Shown here piece after piece: positions 59,110 through 64,000 of a DNA stretch of 64,000 nucleotides (the stretch's first letter is position 1; the number at the start of each line of letters is the position of its first letter). The translations under genes and the position numbers were made by a program. The notes under the pieces were generated by a model. The model saw only the letters and a list, made by a program, of their open reading frames with translations. It was not told the DNA's origin and did no database searches. This DNA is from Fusobacterium nucleatum_L. GTDB taxonomy: Bacteria; Fusobacteriota; Fusobacteriia; Fusobacteriales; Fusobacteriaceae. The stretch covers positions 496,001-560,000 of the forward strand of contig NZ_CP077172.1 of NCBI RefSeq assembly GCF_050231725.1, in the 5' to 3' direction.

Positions 59110-59544
59110 GTGAAAAAATATACTTTTATGCAAAGAAAAGAAGATGTTGTCAGAGAATGGCACCATTATGATGCTGAAGGGCAAATTTTAGGAAGATTAG
59201 CAGTAGAAATTGCTAAAAAATTAATGGGTAAAGAAAAACTAACATTTACTCCTCATATTGATGGTGGAGATTATGTTGTTGTTACAAATGTTGAAAAAAT
59301 AGTTGTAACTGGAAAAAAATTAACTGATAAAGTTTACTACAATCACTCAGGATTTCCTGGAGGAATAAGAGCAAGAAAACTAGGAGAAATCTTAGCAAAA
59401 AAACCAGAAGAATTATTAATGCTAGCTGTTAAAAGAATGCTTCCAAAAAATAAATTAGGAAGAGAACAACTAACAAGACTTAGAGTGTTTGCAGGAGCAG
59501 AACATTCTCATGTTGCACAAAAACCAAATAAGGTAGAATTATAA
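59110..59544 (+). CDS. rplM: 50S ribosomal protein L13
   Basis: 144 residues, GTG start with AGGAGG upstream. Family segments: REWHHYDAEGQILGRLAVEI, DGGDYVVVTNVEKIVVTGKK, YYNHSGFPGGIRARKLGEIL and AVKRMLPKNKLGREQLTRLR. Binds 23S rRNA early in assembly. Followed by rpsI after 15 bp. Confidence 0.97.
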   Translation: MKKYTFMQRKEDVVREWHHYDAEGQILGRLAVEIAKKLMGKEKLTFTPHIDGGDYVVVTNVEKIVVTGKKLTDKVYYNHSGFPGGIRARKLGEILAKKPEELLMLAVKRMLPKNKLGREQLTRLRVFAGAEHSHVAQKPNKVEL

Positions 59545-59559
59545 TAAGGGGGTATAACA

Positions 59560-59961
59560 GTGGCAGAAAAAATAACTCAATATTTAGGAACTGGTAGAAG
59601 AAAAACTTCAGTAGCTAGAGTAAGATTAATTCCTGGTGGACAAGGAGTAGAAATAAATGGTAAAGCAATGGATGAATATTTTGGAGGGAGAGCTATCCTT
59701 TCTAGAATAGTTGAACAACCTTTAGCTTTAACAGAAACTTTAAATAAATTTGCAGTTAAAGTAAATGTAGTTGGTGGAGGAAACTCTGGACAAGCTGGAG
59801 CAATCAGACATGGTGTTGCAAGAGCATTATTACTTGCTGATGAAAGTTTAAAAGAAGCTTTAAGAGAAGCTGGATTCTTAACAAGAGATTCAAGAATGGT
59901 TGAAAGAAAGAAATATGGTAAGAAGAAAGCAAGAAGAAGTCCACAATTCTCAAAACGTTAA
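59560..59961 (+). CDS. rpsI: 30S ribosomal protein S9
   Basis: 133 residues, GTG start after AAGGGGG. YLGTGRRKTSVARVRLIPG at the N-terminus, GGGNSGQAGAIRHGVARAL and the basic C-terminal tail ending RRSPQFSKR, whose last residues reach the P-site tRNA. Paired with rplM as usual. Confidence 0.97.
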   Translation: MAEKITQYLGTGRRKTSVARVRLIPGGQGVEINGKAMDEYFGGRAILSRIVEQPLALTETLNKFAVKVNVVGGGNSGQAGAIRHGVARALLLADESLKEALREAGFLTRDSRMVERKKYGKKKARRSPQFSKR

Positions 59962-59982
59962 TTACAAAAGTATATACAATAT

Positions 59983-60012
59983 TTCCCACAGATTACTCTG
60001 TGGGAATTTTTT
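59983..60012. terminator. Bidirectional terminator between rpsI and corA
   Basis: Perfect 9-bp stem TTCCCACAG (59983-59991) and CTGTGGGAA (59998-60006) with T-run to the right; convergent corA ends 13 bp beyond. Confidence 0.85.
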
Positions 60013-60024
60013 ATTTTTATATTA

Positions 60025-61080
60025 TTAAAACCATTTTTTCTTTTTAAAATAAATAATCATCATGACAACAAGTCCTGCCATTAAACCAAGAGTTATAAAA
60101 TATCCATAGTGCCATTTAAGTTCAGGCATATATTCAAAATTCATTCCATAAAGTCCAACTATAAAGCTTAGAGGCATAAATATAGTTGAAATAATAGCCA
60201 AGATTTTCATAACTTCATTCATAGTATTACTGATCATTGAGTGATATAATTGAATAAGTTCAGTTGCTCTACTATTTAACATATCAACAGTGTCAAAAAC
60301 TATAATTCCATGGTCATTTAAATCTCCCAAATAATATTTCATATCTTCATGAAAATAATTCAGCATACTTCTTGCTTGTAATTTAGAAATTAATTCTCTA
60401 ATTGGAGAAATAAATTTCTTTAAGATAGCTATATTTTGCTTTAAAGCTAGAATATCTTCAAGATCCTCTCTATCTGCACTCTCAATTACTTTATTTTCAA
60501 TATCATCTATTTCAGTCTCAACTTCATCTAAAACTAAAAGATAATTATCAACAATTGTATCTATTAGTATGTATGCTAAATAACTCACATCTTTTGAGGC
60601 TAGTTTTGTATTTGGAGTCTCTAATCTATTTCTTATTGTTTCAAACATATCATAAGGAGTCTCTTGAAAAGTAATTAAAATATTATCTTTTATTATCAAA
60701 GATAGTTGTTCATACTGAACATCTTTTGTAAGTAGCTCCATTTGTAACATTTTCAATATTATATGAATGTATGAATCTCTATCATCTATCTTCACTCTTT
60801 GTTCTGGATTGGCAATGTCTTCTAAGGACAATGCATCAATATCAAATATTTTTCCTATATCTTCTATAAGATTTACATCATTTATTCCATCTATATTTAT
60901 CCAAATATTTCCATCAAAGTTTAGATCTATTTTTATTTTATCATCAGTTGAAAAGACATCTTTCTTATGAAAGCTTTTAGAATAATATATCACAGTAATA
61001 GTTATATTATAATTAGGATTCTCCCCAGTATAAATAATACTTCCAGGAAGTAGACCTAATTTTCTATTTGAATTTGGCAA
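60025..61080 (-). CDS. corA: CorA-family Mg2+/Co2+ transporter
   Basis: 351 residues, TTG start (61080) with GGAGG eight bases upstream. Large N-terminal cytosolic domain rich in acidic residues, long stalk helix, and two C-terminal membrane helices (about 289-309 and 323-345) with the pore signature YGMNFEYMPEL (GMN). Pentameric magnesium (or cobalt) channel of the inner membrane. It follows glpP by 15 bp and may share its transcript. Confidence 0.93.
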   Translation of the reverse strand: MPNSNRKLGLLPGSIIYTGENPNYNITITVIYYSKSFHKKDVFSTDDKIKIDLNFDGNIWINIDGINDVNLIEDIGKIFDIDALSLEDIANPEQRVKIDDRDSYIHIILKMLQMELLTKDVQYEQLSLIIKDNILITFQETPYDMFETIRNRLETPNTKLASKDVSYLAYILIDTIVDNYLLVLDEVETEIDDIENKVIESADREDLEDILALKQNIAILKKFISPIRELISKLQARSMLNYFHEDMKYYLGDLNDHGIIVFDTVDMLNSRATELIQLYHSMISNTMNEVMKILAIISTIFMPLSFIVGLYGMNFEYMPELKWHYGYFITLGLMAGLVVMMIIYFKKKKWF

Positions 61081-61095
61081 TCAAAAAACCTCCAA

Positions 61096-61656
61096 TCAAT
61101 CTTTCCATAATTTTGATTCAGTAGTTGAAACAGATAATGCTCCTGCATTTATAGCATTTATAATATCTTCTTTCTCTTTTATTAAGCCACCAGTAATTAT
61201 AGGAATATGAGTTTCTTGAGAAAGTTTTTTTATAATTTTAGGCATAAGTCCTGGCATAATCTCAACTGCTACAACTTTATTTTCCTTTATATTCAAAAGA
61301 GCTTTTTCATAAGATAAACTATCAAGTATAAAGAATCTTTGAATCACGTTTATATTATTCTTATAAGCATGTGCTACAACATTTGATTTTGTTGTTAATA
61401 TTCCATCAGGTTTAACTGTATTAACAATATAATCTACCCCATTATTTGTACTATTTAACCCATCTATCATATCAACATGAATATAGACTTTTTTATTTGC
61501 TTTTTTTAATTTATCAGTATATTCTTTTATATTTATTATATTAGATAAAATAATAAAAACTAACTCATTATTTGAATTTAATGCTTTTTCAAGTGTAGAA
61601 TTATCTTTTATTGCAGGTATAATAGGATTTCTTTCTAAAATATTTTTTATTCCCAT
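61096..61656 (-). CDS. glpP: Glycerol-3-phosphate-responsive antiterminator GlpP family
   Basis: 186 residues, family length. Barrel-like protein: NPIIPAIKDNSTLEKAL, VYIHVDMIDGLNSTNNGVDY, PDGILTTKSNVVAHAYKNN, VIQRFFILDSLSYEKAL, VEIMPGLMPKIIKKL, IPIITGGLIKEKEDIINAIN. In Bacillus GlpP binds glycerol-3-phosphate and lets RNA polymerase read through the glpD leader. No glp genes are in the window. It overlaps closely with the aminotransferase stop (1-base gap). Confidence 0.9.
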   Translation of the reverse strand: MGIKNILERNPIIPAIKDNSTLEKALNSNNELVFIILSNIINIKEYTDKLKKANKKVYIHVDMIDGLNSTNNGVDYIVNTVKPDGILTTKSNVVAHAYKNNINVIQRFFILDSLSYEKALLNIKENKVVAVEIMPGLMPKIIKKLSQETHIPIITGGLIKEKEDIINAINAGALSVSTTESKLWKD

Positions 61657-61657
61657 T

Positions 61658-62908
61658 TTACTGTTTACTAAATTTATTAATAGCTTCCTTTATTTTTCTA
61701 GCAAGACCTTCTATTTTTCTTTTTGGAACACTACATAACCCTATTCTTATACCTGTATCAAATTTTATAATGAATATATTTTTATTTTCTAATTCTTCTA
61801 TAACTTTATCTACAGTTTCTCCTATTGGTATAGTTACAAAAAAACCACTTTTATATGGTAAAACTTCTAAATTTTCTTCTTTAGCTTCTTTTAAAAAGAT
61901 TTCAGCTCTTTCTTTTAACAGATTCATATAACTTTGTTTTTCTTTTAAAAAGTTAGCTTTTAATTCTGGATCCTTCATAATAGTAGTAAATAATCTCATT
62001 CCACCTCTTGGAACATTAGACCAAGTTGTTCTACAAGAAAATGGAAGTGCATCTTTGAATTCTTGGATAACTTCTTCATCTGATGAAATAGCAATCTGTG
62101 CTCCTATTCTCATTCCATATATAGACAACGATTTTGATAAGCTAAAAGCGTACATAAATAATATATTTTTAGGTAAACCAACTAATAGTCTTCTAATTTT
62201 TTTAGTTTCTTCTTCACTTCTATCATCATATTCAAAGTAAGCTACATCTCTTATAACTATTACATTAGTATCTTTTATACTCTTGAAAAAATCCATAAGA
62301 TTTACCCACTCTTCATAAGTCATTCTAAATCCTGTTGGATTATGACTTGGCTCATTTATTATAAGTACAACATTCTTTTGAACTTTTGCTAACTCTAAAA
62401 CTTTATTTTTAAAATCTTCAAAATTAAAGTTTCCTTTATTATCAAATAGTTGATAAGTTTCAATTTTTCCACCATTTTCAATTACTATATTTTTATATGT
62501 TCCCCACATCCAATTTGGTAATAAAACCTTATCTCCTGTATCCATATAGTTCTTAATTGTATTAGAAAGTGCTCCTGTACCACCAGTTGTTGCAATAGAG
62601 GCAATATACATTCCTTTTAAAACTTCTTTATAATCGTCATAAAAAACTACTTTTATAACTTCTTCAAGATAATCATCTTCTCCTATTACATTAGTAGCAT
62701 AGGCATACAAATCTTCTGGTGGAAGGTTTCTATATACACTTTCAACTACATCATATACAGCTAATTTTTCTTCTTCATTATAAAGTGAACCAATAGTTGC
62801 ATTAACTACATTTTCCTTTCCAAATTCTTTTATAGCTTGTTTAGCTTTTTTACTAGTTACAAATATATTATCTACTAATTTTTTACCAATATATCTTTTT
62901 GCTAACAT
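61658..62908 (-). CDS. PLP-dependent aminotransferase (class I/II, aromatic/aspartate type)
   Basis: 416 residues. Fold type I: NATIGSLYNEEEKLAVYDVV near the N-terminus, SIATTGGTGALSNTIKNYM (phosphate-binding turn), VVLIINEPSHNPTGF (cofactor Asn), VIRDVAYFEYDD (Asp-Tyr pair), AFSLSKSLSIYGMRIG (Schiff-base lysine) and CRTTWSNVPRGGMRL. Transfers amino groups between an aromatic or acidic amino acid and a 2-oxo acid; exact specificity is not readable. Ribosome site GGGGGAG. Confidence 0.85.
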   Translation of the reverse strand: MLAKRYIGKKLVDNIFVTSKKAKQAIKEFGKENVVNATIGSLYNEEEKLAVYDVVESVYRNLPPEDLYAYATNVIGEDDYLEEVIKVVFYDDYKEVLKGMYIASIATTGGTGALSNTIKNYMDTGDKVLLPNWMWGTYKNIVIENGGKIETYQLFDNKGNFNFEDFKNKVLELAKVQKNVVLIINEPSHNPTGFRMTYEEWVNLMDFFKSIKDTNVIVIRDVAYFEYDDRSEEETKKIRRLLVGLPKNILFMYAFSLSKSLSIYGMRIGAQIAISSDEEVIQEFKDALPFSCRTTWSNVPRGGMRLFTTIMKDPELKANFLKEKQSYMNLLKERAEIFLKEAKEENLEVLPYKSGFFVTIPIGETVDKVIEELENKNIFIIKFDTGIRIGLCSVPKRKIEGLARKIKEAINKFSKQ

Positions 62909-62932
62909 TATAACTCCCCCTTATTTTAATAA

Positions 62933-62977
62933 AGACTAAGAAAAGAATTGAATAAAATCAAAACCTTCTCTTAGTCT
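62933..62977 (-). terminator. Terminator of the OmpA-family lipoprotein gene
   Basis: AGACTAAGA (62933-62941) pairs with TCTTAGTCT (62969-62977), extended inward by further A/T-rich pairs; minus strand continues TTTATT. Confidence 0.6.
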
Positions 62978-62996
62978 AAAATTTTACCTATTTATT

Positions 62997-63545
62997 TTAT
63001 CCTCTTGATATGATAAACTCAACTCTTCTATTTTTTGATCTTCCTGCTGCAGTTTGATTTGAAGCAGTTGGATTTTGTTCACCATAACCTTCTATTGATA
63101 TATTAGAACTAATTGCACCTTTTGAAATTAAGAAATCTTTAATTGCTCTTGCTCTTTTTACAGATAAATCTAAATTATATGCTTCTGTCCCTATAAAATC
63201 TGTATATCCATCTATTTTTATGTGAATATCTTTATTTTCTCCTAAAGCTTTTGCTAAAATTGAAAGAGAATGTTTTATCCCATCTTTAACAGCATACTTA
63301 TCAAAGTCAAATAATATTAATTCAGGCATTGATAAAATTAAATTATCTCCTTCTCTTCTTATTGTAACCCCTTCTTCATTGAAAACTATAATATCTTCCA
63401 AAGGTTTTTTATTTGCTTGGGTATCTTCAATAGCGTATTTATTAGTTGAGTCTACTCCGATATTTTTTTTCTTTATTGTTTTTGTACTACTACAAGCTGT
63501 CACTAAAAGAGCCAACAAAAGTACTGCTGTTATTTTCTTTTTCAT
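62997..63545 (-). CDS. OmpA-family peptidoglycan-binding lipoprotein (Pal-like)
   Basis: 182 residues. Lipoprotein signal (KKKITAVLLLALLVTACSS, Cys near 18). OmpA C-terminal domain from about residue 70: ILFDFDKYAVKDGIKHSLSI, IKIDGYTDFIGTEAYNLDLS, VKRARAIKDFLISKGA, SIEGYGEQNPTASNQTAAGR and RRVEFI, containing the Asp and Arg that hold diaminopimelate-type peptide. Tethers the outer membrane to peptidoglycan. Next gene upstream is a peptidoglycan L,D-transpeptidase. Confidence 0.9.
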   Translation of the reverse strand: MKKKITAVLLLALLVTACSSTKTIKKKNIGVDSTNKYAIEDTQANKKPLEDIIVFNEEGVTIRREGDNLILSMPELILFDFDKYAVKDGIKHSLSILAKALGENKDIHIKIDGYTDFIGTEAYNLDLSVKRARAIKDFLISKGAISSNISIEGYGEQNPTASNQTAAGRSKNRRVEFIISRG

Positions 63546-63581
63546 ATTTCCTCCACTTTTTGGTAATTTATTTTATTATTA

Positions 63582-64000
63582 TCAAAATACAACAAAGAAT
63601 GCTTCTTCTGATAATCTTTGCTCATTAGAATTTTTATTTGGACTGTATATTAACCAATCAAATAAAAACTTTGCATGTCCTTCACTAGTTCTAACACATT
63701 TCCTTGTTCCAGTAGTTGTCCCTAATGTATATTCTTTCTGTCTTAAAAAAAACTCTCTATTAACTTCTTCTTGTACATTGATTGGAGTTCCATGTAAATA
63801 TCCTCCTCCACAAAATCTTATAGCAAATTTAGCATTCCCTGCTTTTTGACCTGTTTCATCTGTGTAAGGCATTACATATTTTACTGTTGGTACAGAGAAG
63901 TATCCTTTTGGAGTTTCATACCCTAACTGACTATCTATCCCTGTTTTTGTATATACATAGCTTATTAATTCCCATTGATTACTTTGTTTTGATTTTTCAA
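63582..64000 (-). CDS. L,D-transpeptidase (YkuD), C-terminal part
   Basis: Partial gene entering from the right edge; the frame is open to 63998. Visible: YTKTGIDSQLGYETPKGYF (TG..TP.G.F motif of YkuD domains), FCGGGYLHGTPI with the conserved HGTP, and TTTGTRKCVRTSEGHAKFLF, equivalent to the S/T-HGC-R catalytic loop; here Lys replaces the usual Gly before Cys and Arg the usual His two residues earlier. The Cys would form the acyl-enzyme that cross-links or anchors peptidoglycan stems in the periplasm. It precedes the OmpA-family gene by 36 bp. Confidence 0.8.
   Translation of the reverse strand, partial: EKSKQSNQWELISYVYTKTGIDSQLGYETPKGYFSVPTVKYVMPYTDETGQKAGNAKFAIRFCGGGYLHGTPINVQEEVNREFFLRQKEYTLGTTTGTRKCVRTSEGHAKFLFDWLIYSPNKNSNEQRLSEEAFFVVF

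Noticed and set aside
63379..63849. 156-residue plus-strand ORF
   Set aside because: Antisense to the OmpA-family lipoprotein and the L,D-transpeptidase genes, which carry clear domain motifs.
1..64000. CRISPR array, IS element, prophage or rRNA operon
   Set aside because: No spaced direct repeats, transposase, integrase, phage structural gene or rRNA sequence was seen on either strand.

Overview
The window looks like a 64 kb stretch of chromosome from a low-GC, anaerobic, diderm bacterium, most probably Fusobacterium (F. nucleatum group). Grounds: very AT-rich coding and intergenic DNA, a PolC-type replicase together with outer-membrane genes (MlaA lipoprotein, OmpA-family lipoprotein), class III (oxygen-sensitive) ribonucleotide reductase, split transketolase, and a gene order that I associate with Fusobacterium. 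The genus is inference; no database was searched. There is no rRNA, phage, insertion sequence or CRISPR array. Two tRNAs, two metabolite riboswitches and two probable ribosomal-protein leaders are present.

Layout. 1-6390 (minus): two translation/cell-envelope groups, ispA(partial)-xseB-rsmD-queA-prmC-prfA and a GerMN-like protein with an amidase, then yajC; a palindromic MITE-like element lies between xseB and rsmD. 6391-6830: a candidate small RNA gene. 6830-9660 (minus): nrdD-nrdG behind a promoter overlapped by a pair of NrdR-like boxes. 9757-13743 (minus): a three-gene Fbp-type ABC importer. 13739-27424 (minus): the most interesting region, a 13-gene apparent operon that starts with a cobalamin riboswitch and encodes a Nik/Opp-type ABC importer, two BtuCDF/FecBCD-type importers and, between these, a NifH-like iron protein plus a fused, asymmetric NifD/K-like protein. 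27448-31868 (minus): rarA-hisS-aspS.

31873-34270 (plus): three small accessory genes (SUKH-like, DUF2262, DUF695-RraB) that resemble immunity/accessory proteins. 34286-36143 (minus): split transketolase. 36195-51450 (plus): a small membrane protein, then a long run hpt-rsmA-DUF4911-khpA-rimM-trmD-methyltransferase-polC-hydrolase-mlaA-pepV-DUF2156-NptA-hypothetical. 51451-55604: htpG with a CIRCE-like operator, class I aldolase, and a zeta-type toxin-antitoxin pair. 55618-57246 (minus): two tRNA-Ser genes and infC-rpmI-rplT; infC appears to start at ATT and has an L20-type attenuator leader. 57264-58967 (minus): a sodium:amino-acid symporter behind a tandem glycine riboswitch. 59001-60006 (plus): rplM-rpsI. 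60025-64000 (minus): corA, glpP, an aminotransferase, an OmpA-family lipoprotein and a partial L,D-transpeptidase.

How the genes work together. The riboswitch operon reads as a corrinoid/cobalt-responsive uptake and processing module: three importers bring metal or metal-tetrapyrrole substrates into the cytoplasm, where an ATP-driven Fe-S reductase of the nitrogenase/protochlorophyllide-reductase superfamily could reduce them. The substrate is unknown; this is not a nitrogen-fixation cluster. The rest is mostly housekeeping (translation factors and modification, DNA replication, deoxynucleotide supply, envelope lipid and peptidoglycan care), with well-formed promoters, very often of the extended -10 type (TGnTAnnnT), and clear intrinsic terminators between transcription units.
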